A stretch of 64,000 bases of DNA from Litomosoides sigmodontis (taxonomy: Eukaryota; Nematoda; Chromadorea; Rhabditida; Onchocercidae): positions 10,568,327-10,632,326 of the forward strand of contig OY718803.1 of assembly GCA_963070105.1 (NCBI GenBank). Reading direction: 5' to 3'. How positions within the stretch are numbered: position 1 is the first letter of the stretch; the number at the start of each line of letters is the position of its first letter. Below, in pieces: positions 1-10,608 of this stretch. Position numbers and translations under genes: made by a program. The notes beneath the pieces are model-generated. The model was not told the DNA's origin and did not search any database. It worked only from the letters and a program-made list of their open reading frames with translations.

Positions 1-72
1 GAGCGAAGTGATGAAGAGTATAACTTCTCTTCTACCGAACCTGATTACTGCGTCAGAAGTTTCGACGCCTGA
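1..72 (+). CDS. Partial coding exon at the left edge, gene unrecognised
   Basis: The first 69 bases are open in frame 1 and read ERSDEEYNFSSTEPDYC and then VRSFDA before TGA at 70-72. The acidic, Ser-rich composition and codon use look like coding sequence. It could be a terminal exon ending at the TGA. It could instead be an internal exon cut at the GTCAGA donor after base 51, where the phase (0) matches the exon beginning at 802. I do not recognise the protein. The gene starts outside the window. Confidence 0.3.
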   Translation, partial: ERSDEEYNFSSTEPDYCVRSFDA

Positions 73-351
73 AACTTTCAGTTCTCGAAATTAGAACTGC
101 TGATAATTTGCTTAAAATTATTAAAATTAAACAATTTCTTTATTAAGCAAACAACAAATTTGTAGAATCGGTTCTCTAAAAGGTATGCGAAAAAAGAAAA
201 TTAGTGCAATTTATGAAAAACAACAAAACTTTCAAATGTCAAATTACACTATTAAAATTGTTTATTTTTCAAGTTACTTAAAGCCTACATTAATCAATAA
301 TTGGTCTTTGACAAAATTCACACGCTCATTACCAGCTCTTTTCTGGCTCTC

Positions 352-412
352 CTTCCCTCTCTCTCTCTCTCTCTCCCTCTCGCTCTCCTCCCTTCTCTCT
401 CTCGCTCCATAT
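352..412. repeat. CT-rich microsatellite tract
   Basis: An imperfect (CT)n run interrupted by CCC and CGC. It produces artefactual Ser/Leu-rich ORFs on the plus strand and Arg/Glu-rich ORFs on the minus strand. It lies in what would be the intron or spacer between the exon at 1-72 and the exon at 802. Confidence 0.8.
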
Positions 413-801
413 AGCTCCCCATATTCATGACGACGTGCAAATTATGATCTAACGGTGTGTGATCGATGGCAGCAACTTCTATTGCCTCCATTTTCACCAC
501 TCAGCTGGTCAAGCCGTCCATTTGCTTGCTGTTAGCTAATTGGTTGAATTACGAATTCTTCTATTACTTATTGTATGTTTGTCTATTACTTAATTATTGA
601 TTTTTTTACTTATTCAATTAGGTACTTCGTGTCTTTCATCCCATACGTGTAGGACGTGGACGAGTTACTTGTTACTCTCTTTTCGATGTTTATCACTGGT
701 AAACTGTAAAGTAACTGAATTATGATGCTCAGGCTAATATGGATTTGTTGCCAGTCTTTAGTTGCCAACTTTGGCACATTTGAAGAAACGCCTTAGTGCA
801 G

Positions 802-1652
802 GGCCGCTCAGAGCCGCTACACCTGCCTGTATTGGAGGATTATCTACGAAACGCGGCTCATCTCGTACGTTTATTTTACTTCAGTAATTTATTTATTGAA
901 TGCTCAATGAATAGTGAATGAACCAGTGATATCCTTTTTCAGATCAGTGAGCTACACGTGAGACCGGAAGGGAGTGAGCGTGAGGCTCACAAGCGCGTAA
1001 TTCCTCTTCGCCATATGGAGAACAAATTTCGACGCATGAACGAGACCTGGATCATAATGTGAGCAAAAATGGTGAAACAGTACCTATCAACAACCAGGCT
1101 ATCAACTCCTCAATCAGCAACCAGCAGGGAAAGGTGAATCAGCACTGACAGTGGTTGAGAGCTGGAAGAAGGAGGAGATGGCGGAGAGGCCACAGGTGCC
1201 GTACCGCACGAGCTAATTCTCAACGAGGATAACGTCGACAAGGTGTTGGGAACGTCAGTAGTTGTCGAAGAACACGTGGGACACAATTAGCGAAATCGTA
1301 CCGTAAGTTTCATACACTTCTTAATCATGTGAATAAGTCAGTTCTATGGCGTCAAGGAATTTGTTATCAATTCTAAGCTTTTCAATTACTTTATAAAATT
1401 TTTCTGTGAGAGCAAATGGGAAGAGAAAAACTTAAATTTAAAGCTAGTGTAATAGTATGACAGCGTTAAAAAAACATCTAAATATGTGTTAGGCGTTCTA
1501 GAACAGTAGGGGTCTCAATCCCTGCAGTACAATATCAAGCAACACCAGCGATCCAACGATACCAGAACCCTTCCATGTACCGACAGTGGAAGATTTACCG
1601 GTACAATATCAAGAAATGTTGGAAACTCCATAAGATGACGCATAGAGAATAA
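802..1652 (+). CDS. 3' part of an unrecognised multi-exon gene
   Basis: A phase-consistent exon chain can be read: 802-864, 943-1058, 1081-1195, 1262-1302 and 1493-1652, ending in TAA. It encodes a charged, helix-prone stretch (starting GRSEPLHLPVLEDYLRNAAH, then ISELHVRPEG), a Gln-rich segment (TYQQPGYQLLNQQPAGKG), and a basic tail rich in Tyr and Lys. Acceptors at 941-942 (TTTTTCAG) and 1491-1492 (GTTAG) and the donor GTAAGT at 1303 are good. The weak point is the second intron, which would be only 22 bases (1059-1080), and other frames are also open in places. Alternatives are a decayed pseudogene or an indel in the assembly. An upstream exon at 1-51 would fit in phase. No family was recognised, so no function is proposed. 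Confidence 0.38.
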
Positions 1653-1679
1653 TTTGTTTTTATTTTCGTATTTGATTTT

Positions 1680-2646
1680 TATAAAAAAAAAGAAAAAAAA
1701 GAAAAAAGAAAAAAAGAAAAAAGAAAAAAAAGAAAAAAGAAAAAAAAGAAAAAAAAGAAAAAAAAGAAAAAAAAGAAAAAAAAGAAAAAAGAAAAAAAAG
1801 AAAAAAGAAAAAAAAGAAAAAAGAAAAAAAAGAAAAAAAGAAAAAAAAGAAAAAAGAAAAAAAAGAAAAAAGAAAAAAAAGAAAAAAGAAAAAAAAGAAA
1901 AAAGAAAAAAAAGAAAAAAGAAAAAAAAGAAAAAAGAAAAAAAAGAAAAAAGAAAAAAAAGAAAAAAGAAAAAAAAGAAAAAAGAAAAAAAAGAAAAAAG
2001 AAAAAAAAGAAAAAAGAAAAAAAAGAAAAAAGAAAAAAAAGAAAAAAGAAAAAAAAGAAAAAAGAAAAAAAAGAAAAAAGAAAAAAAAGAAAAAAGAAAA
2101 AAAAGAAAAAAGAAAAAAAAGAAAAAAGAAAAAAAAGAAAAAAGAAAAAAAAGAAAAAAGAAAAAAGAAAAAAAAGAAAAAAGAAAAAAAAGAAAAAAGA
2201 AAAAAAAGAAAAAAGAAAAAAAAGAAAAAAGAAAAAAAAGAAAAAAGAAAAAAAAGAAAAAAGAAAAAAAAGAAAAAAGAAAAAAAAGAAAAAAGAAAAA
2301 AAAGAAAAAAGAAAAAAAAGAAAAAAGAAAAAAAAGAAAAAAGAAAAAAAAGAAAAAAGAAAAAAAAGAAAAAAGAAAAAAAAGAAAAAAGAAAAAAAAG
2401 AAAAAAGAAAAAAAAGAAAAAAGAAAAAAAAGAAAAAAGAAAAAAAAAGAAAAAAGAAAAAAAAGAAAAAAGAAAAAAAAGAAAAAAGAAAAAAAAGAAA
2501 AAAGAAAAAAAAGAAAAAAGAAAAAAAAGAAAAAAGAAAAAAAGAAAAAAGAAAAAAAAGAAAAAAGAAAAAAGAAAAAAAAGAAAAAAGAAAAAAAAGA
2601 AAAAAGAAAAAAAAGAAAAAAGAAAAAAAGAAAAAAGAAAAAAAAG
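1680..2646. repeat. Long A/G minisatellite, 16-base unit G(A6)G(A8)
   Basis: Nearly 970 bases of pure purine on the plus strand. The dominant unit is G followed by six A and G followed by eight A (16 bases), with variants of four to nine A between single G residues. Pyrimidines are absent from the core. Because three units make 48 bases, both strands carry long spurious ORFs (a Lys/Glu/Arg protein on plus, a Phe/Leu protein on minus). The tract lies just downstream of the TAA of the left-edge gene. Confidence 0.95.
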
Positions 2647-2650
2647 CAAA

Positions 2651-2957
2651 GTTTTTGTTATACGTGTAATTTAGTTTAGCATTCTATTTTTAAGATTACA
2701 GCTTAAGAAGAAAAAGGAGAAAAAAAGAAAAGCGAAAAAGGAGAAGAAAGGAAAAAAGCAAAAGAAGAAAGAAAAAAAGAAAAAGAAAAAAGGAAAATAA
2801 GGAAAAGGAGAAAATAGGAAAAAGAAAAAGAAGAAAAAAGGAAAAAAGAAAAAGAAGAAAGAAAAAAGAAAGAAAAACGAAAAAGAAGAAAAAGGAAAAA
2901 AGAATTTTTTTATATGTGTAATTTAGTTTAGCATTCTATTTTTAAGATTGCAACTTT
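2651..2957. repeat. Direct duplication of a roughly 50-base flank around a second purine tract
   Basis: The segment at about 2651-2704 (containing GTGTAATTTAGTTTAGCATT and CTATTTTTAAGATT) recurs at about 2904-2957 with only a few substitutions. Between the copies, 2705-2903 is a second, degenerate purine-rich tract with AAG, AAAGG and AAGAAG motifs. The layout suggests that purine tract plus flank was duplicated as a unit, and that the second copy then diverged. Confidence 0.8.
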
Positions 2958-5900
2958 TATTTACTATTTCCTGCAGTGAATGAGGCGATTGGTTGTGTTT
3001 CTGACGGCTGTAGTTTCTAAACTTGTAATTTTTGAAAATGTTTTTTGTAGTAATTCTATTTCTTTATTTTACGAGAAATTTTATTGTTTCCTCTTTCTAC
3101 TTTTTTTTCAGCTTTTGTTCCATTCGATGTGATGTTTTGCTATTTAGCAATAAGAATGAGTAATAAAAGTTTCTATTTTATGTTAACTTTCTTATGTTTT
3201 GTGCATTTAAGTTTTAAGTCTTTTTAAGTCTTGTACAGTCTTGTGCATTATTGTTATTCCGTTACTTCTGTCCTTGTCAACTACTTCACAGTGACTTGTA
3301 ATTTCAATAGCGCTTACTTGTTTAAAATTTTTTAAAATTTATGTTTGATTTCTTTTCATAGCGTCCTTTTTAGCGGAGACTTTTGCATTTGTTTGTGTAG
3401 ATCGTTGCTTTTTAATAATTAGAAATTAAAAGTTAATATTTTAACGAAAGTTCAGACATAATCCACCATTCTCTTTTTGATTTTAAAATTTGTCATTTCA
3501 GTTTATATTGCTGAGTATCATGTATTCTATAATATGAACGCAATATGAAATTTTAAAATTAAAGTGAGGGATTGCTATTTTTTATATTTCTTTAGCAATG
3601 GGGGGATGATTGTTTCATTTATTTATTTTTTTTTTTTTGTAAATGATCATCGAGCAGTGTTGTTGCAGTTTTATATCTGCGACTGAAAAATTTAGTTTTG
3701 TGATATGTTGTTGCACTTTCTTGATTTTTCGTGCTTTTTTGTTTCGTTTTTTTACTGTATGAACTTGTATTTCGTTGTGCAAATTTAATTCGTTAAAAAA
3801 AAAGTTTACTTTTCAGACAATTATTTCCCAAATTAAATCCTTTTTTGCATTTCATTGTCAATTTAATGTTATTCATATTTTCACTGTTCAGTCCTCACAT
3901 CCACTTCACTTTCTAAATTTATTTTTTTTCAACGTTTTTTTCAACGGTGCTCACCATTGCCTACCTTTTTTAGTTTTGCTATTAACAAGATTTTTCTGTG
4001 CCTTCCTGCTAATTTCGTTTGATTATTCATGTTTTCAATATTAACACAATGTGATAATGTGCTGTACTCATTTCTTTTTTTCTCAAATTCATTTTTTCGC
4101 TTCTGTTTGTCACTGCCATTGCTACCTGTGATTGTACATTTTTTATAGAATGGCTTTCTCTCATTAAATTTATTCTCTAATAAATACTTTAGTAAGTGAC
4201 TGACTTCCTCTACGATTTTTTTCATTTAACACAAATTTATCATTGCACGCTTTTTCTACCTCTGAAATTATGACCAAATTGTCACATACTTTTAATCATT
4301 GCATTTCCGCCACTTCACATACTCCTTTTTTTTGCAAATGCTACAAAGAATGTTTTCTTTGCATGATCAGTTTAATGAACTTTACTCTCTCTCATTATGC
4401 ATGTTATTTCGCTGTTCTACTTTTTTGCATGCTTTCTATGTTAACATTTAAGTATTATTTCAGTAATTTTCAGTTCTTTCATGCTAACTCCTACTCACTT
4501 CGTCTACTTCGCTAGTTTCTCACGGCAAAATGCTTTTTGAGATTCGTTTTGTCTTTTTTTTTTTAAATTGTGAAAAAATTTTTAATTTCGCGATTTTCTT
4601 CTATTTGCTTTATTCTTCTTTTAAAATAATTAGTGATATTTTTTTGCGACTTAATATATTTATAATTTTTAACAATAATTATTAAACAATATGTGAATTC
4701 AACAAATATATAATTTTAATTGTCAATTTAGTAATATATTTTTTCGTTTGTTATTTTGAGGATTTATTGCTAATTTTGGGTTTTCTTTTTCGTGTCTATT
4801 TGTTTTTGTATAATTTCGATTTTGCAATTTTTCTTTTATTTTTTGCATGCCTCTGTGTTAGTTTTATTTATCTTGTATTTCTTTTTAAAAGTTTAATTAT
4901 TGATGTTTCAGGTGAGAACACTTCATGAGCGAGTGCAATTACATGTTGTGCGATGATAACAAAAATGGTTTACTACAGCAATTTCGTGTTGTTCCGAACA
5001 CAACCAATAATACGATTACCTTTTTTTTGTAAATTAATTTGCGGTATTGCACAAATGTAATTTATCAAAGAGTGGAAAGTTCAAAAATGAGATGCATAAG
5101 GCAACAAAAAAAAAAGCGAATTTAGCTTAAACTAACATCAAAAAAGTTTTAAGACTTATTAATTTTTCCTCCTACATGTATGTGATATAAAGTAATGCGT
5201 AAAGCTTTTTCGAATTTCAATGAAGATTTTAATCGAAATGAAATATTTTTACTTAATGTGTAAATGATGTGATTGTTAATTTTATTTCGACTATGAAAAG
5301 CCTTTAAAATGGGAAGTTTCTCTCTACTTGAAAACTCAATTTGAGGAAGTAATATTGGAATGGATAAATTTTGCAAATGTTACATGGGCTTATCTTTCAC
5401 TTTGTTTTGTTTAGTGAAATATAGGGCGAGGAAGAGTTTTAATTCTTCTTCATTGAATTTTATTGAGTTTGATCACTTACCGATGGACAGGAATGAAACA
5501 GAGAGCGTAGAACTTGCCTTGCTGGAGAAGAAATTAATATGTTTAAATTGGATTGAGACAGCGCAAATTACATGTTGCTGCAGTTAATACAGTCGACGTC
5601 TGCAATTTTTAAAATGACAGATTAGCATTTAAAAAAACGACCAATTAGCAGTTGAAAAACGAAAAACGAATTTATGAGCCCTTTACCTTAACAAAAAAAA
5701 GTTTTTCTTTTGCTTTTTAACATGCAGCCGAAGGATTAGTTTCCGATCAATTCCTTTCTAAATTTTTAAGAATTTTAGCAAAATGTGCAAGAAGAGAGCA
5801 TTTTATCTGTTTGTCCTAAACACCCTCTATCTATCTACAGATTTTGCCATTAATCATTTTTTCCCATCCACTATCGTCTCGCTGTTTCACTTTTTCAAAT

Positions 5901-7169
5901 TGTTTCGGAATTTAAATTGTGTGAAGAAAAAAATGGCAAAAAACAATTTGTGAAATGAATGAAATGAAATGAAAAGGTCCGAACGAAACGAGAAAGGGAC
6001 GGAAAGAACGAGAAAAACAGATATCTAATTTAGTAATTAAAACTTTGATCCATCCGGTTTTATGCCACCATCCTCTCAATTTGAACCTCTTACTGCTGGA
6101 GAAGTGAAAATTGTGATAGTCTGATGATAGATATGCATTTAACAGCAAGCTGTCTGATTTATTAAATTATTCGAATCAAAATTGCCGTTCTCGAAATGCG
6201 AGCAATTTTGCAGAAGGAAATTTAATTTCTTTTAAAATTTTTTGATAGTAACAACTTGTGTGAGTGTAAAAGGGCAACAAATGGATTTTGCAAAATTCCT
6301 TCTTTTTGTTTTGTAAAATAGGAAATTATGGCGTAAAACATAATTTACTTACTGCTCAGTTATAATTTCGATGGATTACTTTGTGGAAAGTAAAAGGATT
6401 TAGATGGTTCAAACTAATAGCTAGTTGAGTTAGACTAGTAGTGATGAGTGTGGGGATAGAAGAGGAGAGGAGTGTATGCTGCAATTTAGAAATGATAAAC
6501 ATTTCAAACATCATGCATTTTAGGTTTTTAGCAAAATTAGAATTGATATTGTAATAAATATAGCTAAAAATTTATTTAGTGGAAAATTAAAAATTCGATG
6601 CATTTTTTCCAATTTAAAGAATTTTTATAGGTTTGTAACAATTGAGTGGTTGTAATTATAGCCTACGAACAGGTATACTAATTCATTCAATTCGAGATGT
6701 TCAAAAATTGGAATTCGTGACGCATATCTATGAACGCGCTAGCTAATCTTCTCACGTCAGTTAGTGCTATCAAGAAAAGCAATAGCAGGAGGAATATCGA
6801 ATAAATCAAGCCATTACAGGAAATTGATATCCATAAAACTAAGACGGCTGATTTTGTAATTGTTTTCTTTCGTTCATATAACTTAGCTATTGCGGGGAGA
6901 TTCTCTGAAAGTACTAAAAAATGAAAAAATTAAGAAATTTAATGTATGCTAATTTGCGAGCATTAAGTTAGCTATGAAACTTTCACAGCTTTTTCACTTG
7001 ATCATGGTGCAGTAAAGAGCACCACTTACATTTTCTCAATTACTTTCCTTCCAACAAAAAAAATGACCGGCAAATTTTTGAAATCTTCTTTCTAGCAAAA
7101 TTTAATGAATGAAATTATGCTAATTCTTGCAAATACACAATTTATGAACATGTGTGCATGTGTGTGTGC

Positions 7170-7172
<3 letters not shown>

Positions 7173-7258
<86 letters not shown>
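7173..7258. repeat. (TG)43 dinucleotide microsatellite
   Basis: An uninterrupted run of TG, preceded by a degenerate TG/CATG stretch from about 7151. It reads as a Thr/His ORF on the minus strand, which is an artefact. Confidence 0.95.
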
Positions 7259-7261
<3 letters not shown>

Positions 7262-7779
7262 TAATTAAATTTGCAACGAAATGAAACTTTTCATTCCACC
7301 CAAAAATGCTATCATTATTCTTCTTTTTGTTTAATTTATTTCTCATCAATTAAATTATTTAACGTAGAAGTTTTAATTTTCTCCTCCCTCCCACTCTTCA
7401 TCCTCCTCCTTCCACTCTTTCTTCACTCACCCACCCTTTCTTCCTTTTCCACTGTAGATTTAAACATTTCATAATTTCAAAAATTTCCATAATTTCCATA
7501 ATGAAATTGATTGATTGTTTTGCGTGTATCGTTCCACTCCTTCCTATCCCTCAATCACTGCCTACGCAACAAAAATTAAACTGAGCGCAAATTTCATCTA
7601 CTCATTTCATCCCTTTTCACTACGAAAACCCTTGAAAAACTAGTTAGTTTGTTGGTGGTGAAATGGATGGATAGGAAATGACTTGTTTAGTTTTGTTTAT
7701 CATAAGGCAGCAATCGTTTGTTTTGCTTTTCCTAAAACCACTCATTTCTTCCACCAACCTCTTTCTTACCTTTTCTACG

Positions 7780-7782
<3 letters not shown>

Positions 7783-7810
<28 letters not shown>

Positions 7811-7821
7811 TGCATACACAC

Positions 7822-7856
<35 letters not shown>

Positions 7857-7969
7857 CGCATCATGAAACACACACACACACATACATGTGCACATAAGTA
7901 CACAGTCACGTACAGACGTACACGCACACGCATACGTATGTACAGACAGACAGACACACACACACACAC
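7783..7969. repeat. Compound CA / TA / CA microsatellite
   Basis: (CA)14 at 7783-7810, then a (TA)n run at about 7824-7853, then (CA)n at 7867-7881, a mixed CA/CG/TA stretch, and (GACA)n and (CA)n up to 7969. This alternating purine-pyrimidine sequence generates the spurious ORFs seen on both strands. Confidence 0.92.
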
Positions 7970-9380
7970 CTGCTTGTATCGGTCCGTTCACCCATCCGTC
8001 AATCATTGTATCATAATGATACGAATTAAAAGTGTGATGGGAAATAATTTATTGCAATTTAAGTATTTTCCTTTCTCTATCATCAAATATAAAAAATTAA
8101 TTATGCAAAGGTGTAATTTTCATTCCCTTCGCACTATCCTGGCATTAAATAGATTATTAGAGTTGAAATTAAATTAAATTACTGCTGGGTAGATTTCTTT
8201 AATTTTTTAAAAATTTACGATATGATCAATAAAATAGAATGTTAAAAAGTGTTGAGGATAGGTAGATGACGACGATAAGATAGATGACTTCATAGCGTTT
8301 TTTTTTCTTCCCCTCTTTTCTTTCTCTCCCTATCTCTTCGTGTTTCTCTCTCTCTCTCTCTTTGTGTATGTGTACTTGTTACATTTAATGTTATCACTTT
8401 TAATAAGAATTTTAAATTGCAATCAATTAACCAACCAATCGATGTTCAATTATAAGTGTCAATCTAAATTTGATATTTCGATTTCTCATTATTGGAACTG
8501 TGGAAGCATTATGCGAGGAAATGTATTTCTTTTAAGCGAAAATAAATTTATATTTCTACCATTAATTGGATTATTTCAAAAACTTGTTGGCTTATTTCAT
8601 AAATTTAATTTTCCACTATCAATCATTTTTCTATTTCCTTGGTTTATTTGTCTTCCTTTCATTTCCACTGCTTGCCTCATTTTTCTGAGGAAAATATTGT
8701 AAGGAATGAAGATTTGGTGTTCAATTTTAAAAGCTAAGATTGAATTTGCATTTAGATTATGTAAATTTTACGCCTCATTGCACTGCAATACTTTTGACAG
8801 ACACATTTAACGGAATAGGAGAGGAAATGAGTTTCATACCGTATCCGTTAATATGAGTATCGTATAACCTGCAACGAAAATTCAAAAAAAATGTTCCAAC
8901 ACGAAATTGTCCAATGTCATCGCTTTTGAATGAATCATATCTGCTTGAACTAAATTAGAATTGAAAAATAAAAAACGCTTTTTTTTCCTCTCAATTCTGC
9001 AGTTTTTGCAATTTTAAAATTTTGTTTTCTCTTTTCGCGACAAAAAATTCAAATTCAAATAACAATTAAATTTTTTTCTACAAGGCATGAATTTTGAACG
9101 TGTCGTATTTATTATTTAACTTATTATAATTGATATATTAATTTTATTATACACTTCTCTTCCTTCTTATTTCTTTTCTTTTAGATCAAGTCTCATTTTC
9201 CTGCTATTTTTGTTGTCGAATTAAATTAAAATTTCATTTTTAATTGCACTAGAAAAATTCTAAAATAAACACTTTTAGTCCAAATTTTCTTTTTTTTACT
9301 ATTTAAAATATATACCACAAATTTGTGTTTTCCGTTTTTTTACAATTAACAAAATATATGCAACAAATAGAGTGACAAAG

Positions 9381-9427
9381 GTGGAGAGAGAGAGGTAGGG
9401 CGATGAAGAGAGAGGGAGAGAGAGAAG
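9381..9427. repeat. GA-rich microsatellite
   Basis: An imperfect GA repeat with GGTAGGGCGATGA interruptions. Similar GA-rich patches occur at 21188-21220, 29233-29269 and 29950-29970, so this is a scattered simple-sequence feature of the window. Confidence 0.75.
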
Positions 9428-9669
9428 TCTTGTGCAAATAGTATCGATGAACATTTAACCGAAGACCGGAGGAATGACATTGAGGTGATGATAATACGAT
9501 GATATTTAGCACAAGTCGGGAACGGAACTTGTTCTCGTCCTCCCTATCCGCCCCATCACATTCATACCCTTTTTTTCCTTCGTTCATCATCATTTCCTCT
9601 TTTCTTTTTTTCTCTTCCTCTTCCTCTCACTCAATCATTTTCAACTCTTCCATTCATTCATTCTTCATT

Positions 9670-9726
9670 CTTTTAAATCTTCATAAATCTTTTAAATCTT
9701 CATAAATCTTTTAAATCTTCATAAAT
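9670..9726. repeat. Three perfect tandem copies of a 19-mer
   Basis: The unit CTTTTAAATCTTCATAAAT is repeated head to tail at 9670-9688, 9689-9707 and 9708-9726 with no mismatch. It lies in the gene-poor interval upstream of the ATPase gene. Confidence 0.9.
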
Positions 9727-10608
9727 GTTGATTTTAAGAAAAAAACAAAGCTGCTGCATTCTTATCGTTAAGCTATCAACCAATAAGGATTACTTCATGA
9801 CGCCACGTTTTATTCAGTTTCCGGATCTTTCAGGATTGTATCCTTTTCAGCACTGCATTTAATTATTCCAAAGAACTAGTTTAATTTCTGACGAGATATG
9901 TTAAGTTTCGGTTTTATCGATTCGCATATATTTGTCTTTTCATTTTGTTTTAAATTATAGCCTGTTTTTGGCTAAATTCAATTTGTTACTAAAATCTCAC
10001 ATTAAATTGAAGTATGACATTATACGCTATTTTATTACCATATGTTTTGCTATAAACTTTGATTTTAATAAAATCATAAAATTAAGTTTAACATTAAACT
10101 TTCGTTATCTTTTCCATTTGCAAATGCAAATATGTGATGTTAAAATTATTCTTTTTTCATTGCTAAATGAAAAAATGTATATTTAAATCTGTTGAATAAA
10201 TAAGAACATATATAAGTAGTTTGTCCTGTTTTTTACTTCATTTCGTTTAACGTCCATCGCACTATTTGATTTCGAATTAAATTTGGCTCTTAAATTTCAG
10301 TGTTTTTACACGAATGCTCCTTTTGACAATGTTATTTTAACAAATTATTGTTATTATCGAGACGATTATGGCCAAATGTTTGTTTGCCCTTTTTTCTTAA
10401 AAAAAGTTTTTTAAATTAAAAGTTGCAGAGAAAGGAAGTAAAACAGAGACAGAGGGAGAGTGAGAGTGCCGGATGATTGAATGAATTCAAAATTGGAATT
10501 ACTACTGTTTGATTGTTTAAATAAACTTATAGGAAGCAATGTTCGAATAATAAACAATAATAATAAAAGCGATAGTGATAATAATAAAAATAATAATTTA
10601 AATTCCAG

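Larger units (their letters stand above)
2958..10608. other. 7.6 kb gene-poor AT-rich interval
   Basis: No protein family is recognisable. The interval is T- and A-rich, with microsatellites at 7173-7258, 7783-7969 and 9381-9427 and a tandem 19-mer at 9670-9726. Short hydrophobic ORFs near 3775-4044, 4243-4515, 8340-8702 and 9932-10186 follow the T-rich composition and are not credible genes. Two small stretches look more exon-like. One is on the minus strand at 5521-5481, with good acceptor and donor. The other is a 24-codon plus-strand ORF starting near 6733 that could be an upstream exon of the ATPase gene. The ATPase promoter and first exon(s) are probably here but were not located. Confidence 0.6.

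Noticed and set aside
1654..2679. 341-codon plus-strand ORF of Lys, Glu and Arg and its 329-codon Phe/Leu mirror on the minus strand
   Set aside because: Both are translations of the homopurine minisatellite. No stop codon can arise in pure A/G of this pattern on these frames, so length is not evidence of a gene.
3775..4515. Hydrophobic Phe/Leu-rich ORFs of about 90 codons
   Set aside because: Composition follows the T-rich strand. There are no splice partners, no motif, and an overlapping antisense ORF of equal length.
7092..8177. ORFs of Thr/His, Cys/Val and Tyr/Ile repeats over the TG, CA and TA microsatellites
   Set aside because: They are dinucleotide repeats read in frame with non-repetitive ends that show no family resemblance.
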